Assembly: GCF_047785965.1 (NCBI RefSeq)
Contig: NZ_JBLOBF010000017.1
Location: 1-18,722, forward strand
Source: Caldisericum exile_A
GTDB taxonomy: Bacteria; Caldisericota; Caldisericia; Caldisericales; Caldisericaceae
Direction: 5' to 3'
DNA length: 18,722 nt
The position numbers and the translations under genes were made by a program. A model generated the notes under the pieces. That model worked only from the letters and a program-made list of their open reading frames with translations. It searched no databases and was not told the DNA's origin. Below, piece by piece: positions 7,454 through 15,608 of this stretch; positions within the stretch are counted from its first letter, which is position 1, and every line of letters begins with the position of its first letter.

Positions 7454-7770
7454 ACATCATGAAATAACATTTTTATTTTTGAAAACAGATCTAAAATAAG
7501 TTTAAACCTGGGCGAGAAAAATGAATTACATATTTTCTCGAAACGGATAGAGCTAATATCAATTCTATGGGCAAAATTCTAATTTCCCAGGCACATTCTA
7601 TGTAATTAATGATAATTTTATCCTTTCTTTAAGGTTTTACAGTGACTGATTATTTTAAAAAGCATTGTAAGACAACATCTTGAAAACTATAAGGTTGTGT
7701 AGGGCTAAAACTTTTGAAGATATTGAAAAGTTTTAATATTTAATTTTTTTTCCAAAAATCTTCCTAAACT
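7454..7770. other. Gap with possible cas10 remnants and an AT-rich inverted repeat
   Basis: No intact gene is seen. On the minus strand the part near 7480-7560 reads weakly like the end of a Csm1 HD region (FKLILDLFSKIK), in a broken frame. At 7706-7735 TAAAACTTTT and AAAAGTTTTA form a 10-bp inverted repeat with a 10-base loop, followed on the plus strand by a T-rich run near 7744-7751, a weak terminator-like arrangement. Confidence 0.4.
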
Positions 7771-8724
7771 TTAGAAGAATTTTCTTAGATAGTAATTTTG
7801 ACCTTGGTATTGAATTTTCTTTATCAAACCATTTCTAATGAGTTTTTCAATTACTTCAAAGCTTCCCTTATCTTTTTCTACAATTTCCATAAGCGCATCT
7901 TCTCTCATTGGATGGACTGCAGTTATGCTTAAAACATCTTCCTCAAGATTTCCTGAATATGAGAAGGCATTTCCTTCATAACCTATAAGATACTCGACTT
8001 TTTTGGGTAGTTTGGTTTCAAAAATCTGAAATGCTTCGTTTACAGTTTCTTCCTTTGGTGGTCTTCCCCAGTCTTCCTGAGGTGGGCGCGTTGGTATCGA
8101 TATATAAGCTTTTTCAAGATTATTTAGAGATGCAAGAAATTCTCCTATTTTTTCAAACTCATCACCATAATCAATATTATCAATTATCATAGTTTCTGTG
8201 ATGAGGATTCCTTTGAAACTTGAACTAAAATCTCTTATACCCTGAAGAATGTTGTCTAATTCAATTCCCTTAAAGGGTCTATTGATTTTTTTGAAAATAT
8301 CATTGCTTACAGCATCAACTTTAAGTGATACAAGATCAAACCCCATTAGTTCATTTTGGACATCGGGATTATCTATTAAACTTGAATTTGATATTATCGC
8401 AACTTTTATACCAAGAGTCTTTATAAGAGAAAGTTCCTTTCCTAAGTTTATGTCAAGTGTGGGTTCGCCATCAGGTACAAATGTTATATAATCAATTTTC
8501 TCTTTTCTTGATAGAACATCTTCTACTTTTATTTTAACAGCGTTAAATACATCTTCTGGGTCATAGAAGGCTTGTCTTATTTTACTCATTTTTAGGTTTC
8601 TTCCAAGTTGACAATAGACGCATGAATATGTGCAAATTTTAGGAGGAATGTTATTTACACCAAGGCTTCTTCCAAGCCTTCTTGAGGGCACAGGTCCAAA
8701 TGCAATTTCTTTAATGTTTTTCAT
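7771..8724 (-). CDS. Radical SAM protein, COG0731 (wyosine-synthase-like) family
   Basis: This 317-residue protein opens with FGPVPSRRLGRSLGVNNIP, characteristic of the COG0731 radical SAM family. The iron-sulfur motif CTYSCVYC (CxxxCxxC, about residues 31-38) follows. Further blocks are TFVPDGEPTLD, SNSSLI and SLKVDA, with ISIPTRPPQ later; the C-terminal part (about 260-317) looks like a small winged-helix domain (EVIEKLIRNGLIKK). Family members bind a 4Fe-4S cluster and cleave S-adenosylmethionine; the name comes from tRNA wybutosine enzymes, but the bacterial substrate is generally unknown. The longest frame starts at 8739, but that ATG overlaps a TATAAT, so the ATG at 8724 (MKNIKEIAFG) is preferred; ATG 8733 is also possible. 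It is intact and appears monocistronic. Confidence 0.88.
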   Translation of the reverse strand: MKNIKEIAFGPVPSRRLGRSLGVNNIPPKICTYSCVYCQLGRNLKMSKIRQAFYDPEDVFNAVKIKVEDVLSRKEKIDYITFVPDGEPTLDINLGKELSLIKTLGIKVAIISNSSLIDNPDVQNELMGFDLVSLKVDAVSNDIFKKINRPFKGIELDNILQGIRDFSSSFKGILITETMIIDNIDYGDEFEKIGEFLASLNNLEKAYISIPTRPPQEDWGRPPKEETVNEAFQIFETKLPKKVEYLIGYEGNAFSYSGNLEEDVLSITAVHPMREDALMEIVEKDKGSFEVIEKLIRNGLIKKIQYQGQNYYLRKFF

Positions 8725-8737
8725 AACTTTCATTCTC

Positions 8738-8767
8738 ATTATAACACATTTTTAAGCTTTACTACAA
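8738..8767 (-). promoter_or_regulatory. Promoter of the radical SAM gene
   Basis: On the minus strand TTGTAG (8767-8762) and a perfect TATAAT (8743-8738) are 18 bp apart. The -10 overlaps the first possible ATG, so the transcript would start near 8731 with a very short leader before ATG 8724. Confidence 0.5.
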
Positions 8768-8805
8768 AAGAATATTTTTTTAAATTATGTTTAGCAAATG
8801 GTCGT

Positions 8806-10262
8806 GTTGCCTCACGTAATTTTCTATACGAAATATTATTTGGTTGCCTCATTTAAATTATATACGAAATTATTTTGAGATAAAGGAAAATCATTTGGTA
8901 ATTTTACATCGGTTTTCTGTGTTTTCTTCTCTCTTTCTTTCATCTTTTTATCATATGCCCGTGAGAGTTCTTGGGTAATTTTATCTATTTGCCTTTTAAG
9001 TGAAAGAGGATTCAGTTCTTCATATGTTTTTCTAAGTTTCTCTTTCACTTCTTCTGATACCGCATCTGAATCAATGATTCTTCTGTATGGTGTTTCAGGC
9101 TTATCATACTTCTTTATTACTTTGCTCCCTATCCTTGTCTTCTCTAAGAGCTTCATTGAAGGCAAAAAGAAGTTTATATAGAGATCTAATACATCATACA
9201 GTTTGTTCATTATCCTGAGTTCTTCATCTGTATCATATCTCAGGTATCCTACAGCTCTTCTCACAATAGAATAGTTCTTCTGTTCTACGAAACATAACGA
9301 TCTTCCTGTATGGTCTTGCTCTTGTGAACGTGATATGTTCTTTCTTGCAATAATTCAATAGGTGTGCATTGATAAAGTCATTTCCATTATCTGAGTCAAT
9401 ACCTTTCATGGGAAAGAAGAGTCTTACTCTGATCTCCTTTAATGCACTAAATGTCCATATCTGTGCTTTATTCTTTATTGCTTTTCTCTTTCTCCATCCA
9501 CTGTATACATCTGTCACATCAAGGGAATAGAGAAACTCTCCTCTCAGGTCGCCTCCTTCGTGCCCTACAAGATCTGCCTCTACAAAGCCCGGCTCTTTCT
9601 CATTCTAGTCAGTAAATGTCCGAATAGGAATACTATATTTCAGCAAATTCCCTGGCTTAGTTAAGGATCTTCCCTTTAACCTAAACTTCATCTTCTCATC
9701 TTTTAGCAATCTATCTATTGTAGCAGGACTTATCATCGTTAACTTCTTTTCCGTTTCTTCATCAAACTTAAACTCATTGAATCTCTTTAATACTTGAATA
9801 ATTGTTTCATCAAGATAGACTTTTAGTCTTTTGCCACATAATCTCTCTCGCCCTCCATAAATATACGAGAGTATTGAGTGTCCTATCATCATATATTCTT
9901 TTCCTTTTTCTTTTTCCTATCTTTAATCCTCTTCCATTGTACAGGTCATCTCCTATGAATAAATACAGTCCTTTTACCATTTTCTAAATCAACAATAACT
10001 TTCTTTCCATACATCCTCAATGCATAAGAGGCATAACATCTTGAATATCCTGTGAGTTTGACAAACTCATCTAGCATCTTGCCTTTTTCTTTCTTTGTTA
10101 CCTTCTGGTATCTTGCTGCCTCTTCCTTGACTACAGCTTTTCTCTCTTTTAAGGATAAACTCATAAAACCTCCTTCTCTCAGTTTCTTTAGAATTTCTTC
10201 TAAATTCTTCATCTCATTTTACCTCCATTTAAATTTTTGAATAGATTCTTACATGAGGCAAC
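8806..10262 (-). mobile_element. Degenerate insertion sequence, 1,457 bp, with terminal inverted repeats
   Basis: The left end GTTGCCTCACGTAA (8806-8819) and the right end TTACATGAGGCAAC (10249-10262) are inverted repeats matching at 13 of 14 positions. They bracket a broken integrase-core transposase. The left terminus is duplicated: a second copy, GTTGCCTCATTTAA, starts at 8843, in tandem with the first and sharing downstream ATACGAAAT. No clear target duplication is visible (flanks TGGTCGT and GATTCAA), consistent with an old insertion. Confidence 0.85.
8836..10212 (-). pseudogene. Transposase with integrase (rve) catalytic core, multiply broken
   Basis: On the minus strand the protein begins at 10212 with a helix-turn-helix region (LDEFVKLTGYSRCYASYALR), followed by a basic stretch (GRGLKIGKRKRKR) and CGKRLKVYLDE. 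The catalytic core has FVEADLVGHEGG (first Asp), GIDSDNGNDFIN (second Asp) and VEQKNYSIVRRAVGYLRYD (Glu), then the usual C-terminal helices. Lesions: a frameshift near 9950 and another near 9870-9890, an amber TAG at 9605-9607 where a Trp would fit, and a frameshift near 9275-9290 that moves the catalytic Glu out of frame. All three acidic residues are still encoded. The stop at 8836 lies inside the duplicated terminal repeat. The exact IS family was not assigned; the layout resembles ISNCY/IS481-like integrase-core elements. Confidence 0.85.
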
Positions 10263-10304
10263 GATTCAATTTCATATAAAATTTTCATGATTCAATTCGT
10301 TTAC

Positions 10305-10332
10305 TTGACTTGAATATTTTTTTGCATAGAAT
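10305..10332 (+). promoter_or_regulatory. Promoter of the first phospho-signalling operon
   Basis: TTGACT (10305-10310) and TAGAAT (10327-10332) are separated by 16 bp, each one base from consensus. The expected start, about 10339, lies just before AAGGGG (10339-10344), giving a very short leader. The promoter is outside the insertion sequence, whose right end is at 10262. Confidence 0.6.
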
Positions 10333-10350
10333 TTTACTAAGGGGTAGAAG

Positions 10351-11214
10351 ATGGGAAGAGGAGAAAGAATGTATTACAATGCCGTTATAGGCGGTATTGG
10401 TGGGCTCCTGGGTTGGTTGTTAGTTGAGCTTTCATATTCTCTAAGTTCTTTAAATATTTTCTTCACCGATGTAATATGGGGAGGGTTGATAGGTGCCTCA
10501 ATTGGAATCTTAATTGGATCTATTGAAGGGATATTTTCAAAATCTTTCACTAAAATATTAAAAGGTGGATTGAGTGGATTAAAGTGGGGGGTTCTCGGAG
10601 GAGCTTTAGGATTGGTTGTGGGTGAAATTCTTTTGACAATAGCCAAAGGTGGCATTTTTGTAAGAGGAATAGGTTGGTCGATCTTTGGTATTTTGGTTGG
10701 AATAAGCGAAGGAAGAGCAAATAGAGATCCAAAAAAGACAAATTATGGTGCTATAGGCGGTATTATAGGTGGTTTTATTGGAGGAATATTCTTTGAAGCA
10801 ATATACCGCTTCCTTGGTAACCAAGTGCTAAGTAGGGCAATAGGTTTTGTAATACTTGGTGCTTGTATGGGTTATTTCATTTTTCTTGTCCCCATCCTTT
10901 TAAGGAGTGCATGGTTAATGGAAACAGCAGGAAGATATGAAGGAAGAGAGTACACTCTTACTAAGGAGATTACTACCATCGGAAGAGATGAAAGGTGTGA
11001 TATTGGACTTTTTGGTGATCCTGCAATTGCCCAAAAGCATGCTGAAGTAAGACAAGAAAAAGGGAAATTTGTCTTATATCCCTTAGTTCCAGAGGGTAAA
11101 ACTTTTCTCGATGATAACGAAGTTTTAGGACAAGCAGTACTTAAGGACAGAGACAGAATAAAAATCGGGCAGAGGGTCATGATTTTTTACGAAAAAAGTC
11201 GGAGAAAAGAATGA
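10351..11214 (+). CDS. Multi-pass membrane protein with C-terminal FHA domain
   Basis: This protein of 287 residues has a Gly/Ile-rich membrane part (about residues 8-182, roughly five or six hydrophobic segments such as AVIGGIGGLLGWLLVEL, GGIIGGFIGGIFFEAI and AIGFVILGACMGYFIFLV). A cytoplasmic FHA domain follows (about 205-280). FHA domains read phosphothreonine. Here the phosphate-contact Arg of IGRDE is kept and the His of QKHAEV is kept, but the usual Ser of the SRxH motif is replaced (AIAQKH), so binding may be altered. ATG 10351 has AAGGGG upstream; an in-frame ATG at 10369 with AGGAG just before it is equally possible. It is first in a three-gene operon, its stop overlapping the next start (ATGA). 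It could anchor a phosphorylated partner at the membrane. Confidence 0.85.
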   Translation: MGRGERMYYNAVIGGIGGLLGWLLVELSYSLSSLNIFFTDVIWGGLIGASIGILIGSIEGIFSKSFTKILKGGLSGLKWGVLGGALGLVVGEILLTIAKGGIFVRGIGWSIFGILVGISEGRANRDPKKTNYGAIGGIIGGFIGGIFFEAIYRFLGNQVLSRAIGFVILGACMGYFIFLVPILLRSAWLMETAGRYEGREYTLTKEITTIGRDERCDIGLFGDPAIAQKHAEVRQEKGKFVLYPLVPEGKTFLDDNEVLGQAVLKDRDRIKIGQRVMIFYEKSRRKE

Positions 11215-12686
11215 AGAAAATACTGCTCTTATTTATTGTTTTGTTTCAAGTATTTTTCTTAGCTCCATTGGCTTATTCTTACAACGCACGCATAAGTCAA
11301 ATCGATAAGTCTAAATTCCCCGAAATTCAACTGTATGTACCTTTCACAGATTCAAATGGAAACCATATACAAAGTTTAAGTGCAGAAAATTTTTCAGTAA
11401 AAGAAGAAGGTAAAAAAGTAAAAATTGAAAAATTTGTTGGTTCCAATTTTGAACAGCCAATTACTACAATTTTGATTATAGATAGAAGTGGAAGTATGGC
11501 TGGTAATAAACTATCTTCTGCAAAACAAGCTGCCATTACCTTTATTGATCTCCTTAGAGAACAAGATGAGAGTGGAATCGTTTTCTTTTCAGACTCAATA
11601 GACAAAAGCCAAATTACAAATAATAAAACTACCTTAATAAACACGATTAGTTCCCTCCAGGCTGGTGGAAGAACCACTTTCTATGATGCTACTTATGAGG
11701 CTCTTCAAATGTTAGAATCTGTTAAAGGAAGGAAAAGCATTATTGCATTAACAGACGGGATGGATAATAGAAGTAGATATAGTGCAGGTAAAGTTATAGC
11801 AAAAGCTAAAGAGCTAAATATTCCTATTTATACAATTGGCCTTGGCGCCAAGGGCACCCAAACAAATGAAGGTATAGATGAAGAATCGCTTAAGAAAATT
11901 GCTGAAGATACTGGGGGAGCTTACTTTTATGCGCCGACTTACGAAGAATTAAAAGAACTCTACACCAAAATTTTAAATCAGATTATGAACGAATATTGCA
12001 TATCCTACACGAGCATAAGACCAACACTTGATGGTACTCGTCGAGAAGTTGAAGTAACAGTTGATTATCAAGGGATAAAAAATATCGTTAAGGGAGCATA
12101 TGCAGTAAGTGGCATTATAGGTAGAACTTCTTTTAGAAATATATGGCTGATCTTTTTCCCTTTTTTATCACTTTTAGTTTTCCTTCTTTCCCTTCCAAAG
12201 TTTCTCTTGTTAAGAAAGAAGAGATTCATTTCTGAAAAAGAAACAGTTACAAAACCTCAAAAAGTAATAGAGAAAAAAGCATCATCCGCTTCTAGAGTTC
12301 CTGAAAATGAAGGGTTAGGAATTGCTAAAAAGACTTTGGAAGAAACAAAAAAACAGCCTACTTCAAAAGTAATAGCAAAGTTATTTCCATTAAATATTCC
12401 TAATCAACCTCCTTATGCTATAACAAAAGATATTACAGCAATTGGAAGCGCACGTGAAAATGATATAGTATTAAACGACCAATCTATTTCTCCTTATCCC
12501 GCGAAATTAGCATTTGAGAAAAGAATACTTTTTGTATATACTTTAAGTGAGGAAGGTGATATTTTTGTTAATTTTAGAAATATACCTGACCAAGAACATA
12601 GAGTAATTAAAAGAAATGCATTAAAAAATAATTCGTTATTGAGAATTGGGAAAATTTTATTCAAAATAGGAGGTTCAGCAGAATGA
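11211..12686 (+). CDS. Membrane-anchored VWA protein with cytoplasmic FHA-like domain
   Basis: This 491-residue protein starts with a signal-type hydrophobic segment (MKKILLLFIVLFQVFFLAPL). A von Willebrand A domain covers about residues 85-260 with a full MIDAS metal site: DRSGS (Asp91, Ser93, Ser95), the GGRTTFYDAT loop and LTDGMD (Asp182). A transmembrane helix lies at about 311-334, followed by a basic and Ser/Lys-rich linker. A C-terminal FHA-like fold (about 410-488, ITAIGSARENDIVLNDQSIS) completes it. The MIDAS domain should face outside and the FHA inside. The FHA has lost the phosphate-binding Arg position (GSA for GR) and the SRxH motif (SPYPAKL), so phosphothreonine reading is doubtful. 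Both ends share ATGA overlaps with the neighbouring genes, showing tight translational coupling. Confidence 0.9.
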   Translation: MKKILLLFIVLFQVFFLAPLAYSYNARISQIDKSKFPEIQLYVPFTDSNGNHIQSLSAENFSVKEEGKKVKIEKFVGSNFEQPITTILIIDRSGSMAGNKLSSAKQAAITFIDLLREQDESGIVFFSDSIDKSQITNNKTTLINTISSLQAGGRTTFYDATYEALQMLESVKGRKSIIALTDGMDNRSRYSAGKVIAKAKELNIPIYTIGLGAKGTQTNEGIDEESLKKIAEDTGGAYFYAPTYEELKELYTKILNQIMNEYCISYTSIRPTLDGTRREVEVTVDYQGIKNIVKGAYAVSGIIGRTSFRNIWLIFFPFLSLLVFLLSLPKFLLLRKKRFISEKETVTKPQKVIEKKASSASRVPENEGLGIAKKTLEETKKQPTSKVIAKLFPLNIPNQPPYAITKDITAIGSARENDIVLNDQSISPYPAKLAFEKRILFVYTLSEEGDIFVNFRNIPDQEHRVIKRNALKNNSLLRIGKILFKIGGSAE

Positions 12687-13534
12687 ATATAAAATTCGGT
12701 TTTAGAACTGACATAGGTAAAAAAAGAAAAGAAAATCAAGATTGTTTGTTTACAATTAAAATCAATATAGTCCAGGGACAAGATGACTCTGAGATTGGAT
12801 TTTTTGGGGTCGCTGATGGAATGGGAGGTTTAGAAGAAGGAGACAAAGCAAGCAGGTTGGCAATAGAAGCTGTTATCTCTGAAGTCTTACCGAAGATTAT
12901 TGGCCTTGACGAGTTAGCGCCTTCAACTAAGAGTCACCCAGGTCTAACTACTCAAGAGGATATTTTAAGAAAGGCTTTTCTGAGGGCTCACGATCTTATC
13001 TTCGATTATTCAAGAAACAAGCTTATAGATGGAAAAATAGGTACAACCCTTTCAGTAGTACTTCTACAAAACAATTTTATTTATACAGCGAATGTTGGAG
13101 ATAGCCCTATTTACTTAATTTGTAACGACGAGGTAGAGGAACTGTATGTAAGCGATAAATGGGTTGATACTATGGTTCGTCAAGGGGAAATGACTGAAGA
13201 GAGTGCTCTGGAGGCAAATCCCGGCAGAAATGTTTTATCCCAGTATATTGGTAGTGGAAAAGAAATTAGAGTACACACTTCAAGTTTATCTTATGAAGAG
13301 AGTTGCAAAATCTTAATTTGTAGTGATGGTTTAACTGATCCCTCTACTTTCGATAAGAAAATTACATCTAGGGAATTAAAGGAATTGATTAAGGACGTAG
13401 AGGATCCTCAAGAAGCCTGTAACAAGTTAGTTGATGAGGCAAATAATCGAGGAGGAAAGGATAATATTACTGCTATTTTGATAGAAGTTAAACATAAGGA
13501 GAAAGAGATTGAGGAAGATACTAAGAATGGTTAA
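12683..13534 (+). CDS. PP2C-type Ser/Thr protein phosphatase
   Basis: This 283-residue protein is a complete bacterial PP2C (PPM) phosphatase. Visible motifs are KKRKENQD (metal Asp20), FGVADGMGG (Asp45), GKIGTTLS, ANVGDSPIY, CSDGLTD and GGKDNIT. All expected metal-binding Asp residues are present. It has no signal peptide or membrane segment, so it acts in the cytoplasm and should remove phosphate from Ser/Thr on partners of the kinase encoded further downstream. The acidic/basic tail after about 270 is poorly conserved. The gene starts with an ATGA overlap on the VWA-FHA gene and is the last of its operon, followed by a 770-bp gap. Confidence 0.95.
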   Translation: MNIKFGFRTDIGKKRKENQDCLFTIKINIVQGQDDSEIGFFGVADGMGGLEEGDKASRLAIEAVISEVLPKIIGLDELAPSTKSHPGLTTQEDILRKAFLRAHDLIFDYSRNKLIDGKIGTTLSVVLLQNNFIYTANVGDSPIYLICNDEVEELYVSDKWVDTMVRQGEMTEESALEANPGRNVLSQYIGSGKEIRVHTSSLSYEESCKILICSDGLTDPSTFDKKITSRELKELIKDVEDPQEACNKLVDEANNRGGKDNITAILIEVKHKEKEIEEDTKNG

Positions 13535-13675
13535 ATTAATCCAAAATAGAGTGGAAAAGTTATGAATAAAGAAGTTATTTATACCTAATCTGAACGATTC
13601 TCCAAATTGTTCTCACATCTTTTTTGCAAGAAATGCTGATGTAATATTTAATTGTGGCATGTATAAAAATAAAAG

Positions 13676-13700
13676 GTGCTTCACCCAGTAGGTGAAGCAC
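13676..13700 (-). terminator. Strong stem-loop, terminator-like on the minus strand
   Basis: GTGCTTCACC (13676-13685) and GGTGAAGCAC (13691-13700) form a perfect 10-bp stem with a 5-base loop. Read on the minus strand the stem is followed by CTTTTATTTTT, as in an intrinsic terminator. It lies just before a decayed transposase fragment and may be the transcription guard of that element's end. Confidence 0.55.
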
Positions 13701-13725
13701 ACTATTACAAGGTGACAGTACGATA

Positions 13726-13866
13726 AACAAAAATAATAAAAAATCCAAACAGAAGAACATGTATGAGATACAGATAGATAGTATTGAGAAAACATCAGAT
13801 ACACTGTCTGACAGAGCAGGTCTTGTACTGTTTGCAAGGTACCTTTCAAAGATAGGGTATTATTGA
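13726..13866 (+). pseudogene. Transposase N-terminal fragment (IS1380-like), decayed
   Basis: The frame reads NKNNKKSKQKNMYEIQIDS, then DTLSDRAGLVLFARYLSKIG, then stops at 13864-13866. The block with RAGLVLFARYL resembles the start of IS1380-type DDE transposases. Sequence after the stop (to about 14080) is still plausible decayed coding sequence, but no catalytic motif was recognised. Family assignment rests on a single short block. The piece separates two runs of signalling genes. Confidence 0.45.
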
Positions 13867-13954
13867 CGTGAAAAGCTATCCCACAACCGTGAGGAGAAAA
13901 CTCATCAATCTTGTCAGGTAAATTTATCCACACAAGAAGAAGAATCATTCTCAA

Positions 13955-14109
13955 AGTCTCTCAGTATATTTATGAGAGACTGAACATCTCACTACTTTGG
14001 GAAAGATGCAATAACCCACCTGCTATTGCATAGAGACAGAATAATCAATTTCTCTAATTCTCTCCCTTAGATAAAAGGATAGGGTAACTATTATGCTTAG
14101 AATGCATAA
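13955..14109. repeat. Three further stem-loops in the gap between operons
   Basis: AGTCTCTCA (13955-13963) pairs with TGAGAGACT (13973-13981), 9 bp with a 9-base loop. ATGCAATA (14006-14013) pairs with TATTGCAT (14024-14031), 8 bp. TTATGC (14091-14096) pairs with GCATAA (14104-14109), 6 bp. The rest of 13535-14303 shows no gene apart from the transposase fragment. Confidence 0.6.
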
Positions 14110-14269
14110 AATACAGTAAAACTATCCAGATTATTCATGATATTGCGCACATTCACACTACTTTAAATAGAACAAAATGTAAAAATAGAAAAATATGCTC
14201 CAAAAACTTGCAATTTTTTCAAAAAAGCACTAAACTTTTTAGAATGATAAAAAATCGCTCAATTTAGGT

Positions 14270-14298
14270 TATAATATAATATTAAAAAAATAAGGAGG
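14270..14298 (+). promoter_or_regulatory. Likely -10 region and ribosome site of the second signalling run
   Basis: Two overlapping TATAAT hexamers lie at 14270-14275 and 14275-14280, without a clear -35 at the usual distance. AAGGAGGT (about 14291-14298) is an excellent ribosome site 5 bp before ATG 14304. Confidence 0.5.
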
Positions 14299-14303
14299 TA
14301 ATT

Positions 14304-15599
14304 ATGGATGTTTTGAGTGTGAAGTATGTGTTAGAAAGGCCTTTCTTGAAGGCAAGTGAAGAGGAGGCTTTTGGTAACCCATTGCTTATTGAGGTCTCTC
14401 CTCCAGATGTAGGTAATCAGTTTACTCGTTTGTCTCAAAACATCTGTATAGTACTTGATAGAAGTGGTTCAATGGATGCGGAAGGAAAAATTGATTTCGC
14501 TAGAGATGGAGCATGTGCAGTTGTTGATAGACTTTCAGATAATGATTATTTCTCCTTGGTTGTATTTAATGAAGAACCTCTTTCTCTAATTCAATCTGTA
14601 CAATGCACAACAGAAGAAAAAGATAAAATAAAAGAAATCATTGAGGGTGTAAGTATTAGTGGTGGGACTAATATTTCGGATGCTCTAAAAGAGGCTTTGA
14701 ATCTTTTAAAGAGGAAATTATCATCTGAAAATGTTAGCTCAATGATCTTACTTTCAGACGGCCAGCCCAATGCAGGATTCACTAATTCTTCCCAATTTGA
14801 ACCTTTAGTTAAAGAGATAAAAGACTTTGGAATCAATATTCACTCTTATGGTCTTGGTGGTGACCACGATGCTTCGATACTTTCAGCAATAGGGGGAGGA
14901 GAGTATAAGTTCGTTACGAGTCCAAATGAAATTCCGGAACTTTTTGGAAAATCCTTTGCTCAGTTTGAAAATGTTGTTGTAAAAAACCTTAAACTGGAAA
15001 TCCAGCTTGCTGATAGAAAAATCCGTGCTACACCCGGAACTTCATTCCTTGTAAAGCCTAAGAGAGAATTTCTAAAGACTGTTAACTTGGATCCGCAGAG
15101 TTGGACTATTACTTTCCTCCCTCGCGATTTGGAAAGAGGTGTATCTCAGTCTTATCTCATTCAATTATATTGTCCTCCGAATCCACAACTTGGAGTTAAG
15201 AAATTAGCTACTATAAAGTTGACTTTTGATATTCCTTCGCAGAACAAATTCAATGAAGAGAAATCCTTGGATGTAAATGTAGAGTACACAAACGAACCAT
15301 CTAAATTTAACAAAAGGAATATAGAAGTTAGATATACATTGAAAAAGTGTATAGAAAATAAGTTGACTACAGAAATCAACCAGGCTCTTGAAGAGGCTGA
15401 GAAAGAAAAAGATCACCAAAAAAGTATAGAAAATAAAGCAAGAGCACTACGTCTTCTTAGGCAATTAGTGGAGATTGCTAAGGACATTGATGACAAAGAA
15501 GCTTTAGATTTAGCGCAATCACAAATTACAAAGCTTGAAAATAACGAGGAAGTAAGCAATGCTGAAAGAGCAAGACTTCAAGAAGAAACAACAAAATAG
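14304..15599 (+). CDS. Cytosolic VWA (MIDAS) domain protein
   Basis: This 431-residue protein has no signal peptide. A VWA domain spans about residues 45-215 with a full MIDAS site: DRSGSM (Asp52, Ser54, Ser56), SGGTNISDA (Thr122) and LLSDGQPN (Asp152). A beta-rich region follows (about 220-340), then a charged helical C-terminal region (about 345-431). The last residues, EVSNAERARLQEETTK, are nearly repeated at the end of the next gene's protein. VWA proteins of this shape often act as metal-dependent assembly or adaptor subunits; no partner is proven here. The start is fixed by a strong ribosome site. It heads the second signalling run, and 9 bp separate its stop from the next ATG. Confidence 0.9.
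   Translation: MDVLSVKYVLERPFLKASEEEAFGNPLLIEVSPPDVGNQFTRLSQNICIVLDRSGSMDAEGKIDFARDGACAVVDRLSDNDYFSLVVFNEEPLSLIQSVQCTTEEKDKIKEIIEGVSISGGTNISDALKEALNLLKRKLSSENVSSMILLSDGQPNAGFTNSSQFEPLVKEIKDFGINIHSYGLGGDHDASILSAIGGGEYKFVTSPNEIPELFGKSFAQFENVVVKNLKLEIQLADRKIRATPGTSFLVKPKREFLKTVNLDPQSWTITFLPRDLERGVSQSYLIQLYCPPNPQLGVKKLATIKLTFDIPSQNKFNEEKSLDVNVEYTNEPSKFNKRNIEVRYTLKKCIENKLTTEINQALEEAEKEKDHQKSIENKARALRLLRQLVEIAKDIDDKEALDLAQSQITKLENNEEVSNAERARLQEETTK
15537..15589 (+). repeat. 53-bp direct repeat, copy A (3' end of the VWA gene)
   Basis: It matches 16134-16186 at 47 of 53 positions, including a run of 25 identical bases starting GAAGTAAGCAATGC. It encodes EVSNAERARLQEE near the C-terminus of the VWA protein. 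The two copies are 597 bp apart, a multiple of three, and in the same frame. Confidence 0.95.
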
Positions 15600-15608
15600 G
15601 AGGGTAAG

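Noticed and set aside
7771..8739. Functional link between the radical SAM gene and type III CRISPR
   Set aside because: It neighbours a cas10 fragment, but has its own promoter, is intact while cas10 is decayed, and belongs to a widespread housekeeping-type family.
8806..10262. Target-site duplication flanking the insertion sequence
   Set aside because: No matching direct repeat of 3-9 bp was found just outside the two inverted repeats; apparent short matches shift the ends out of alignment.
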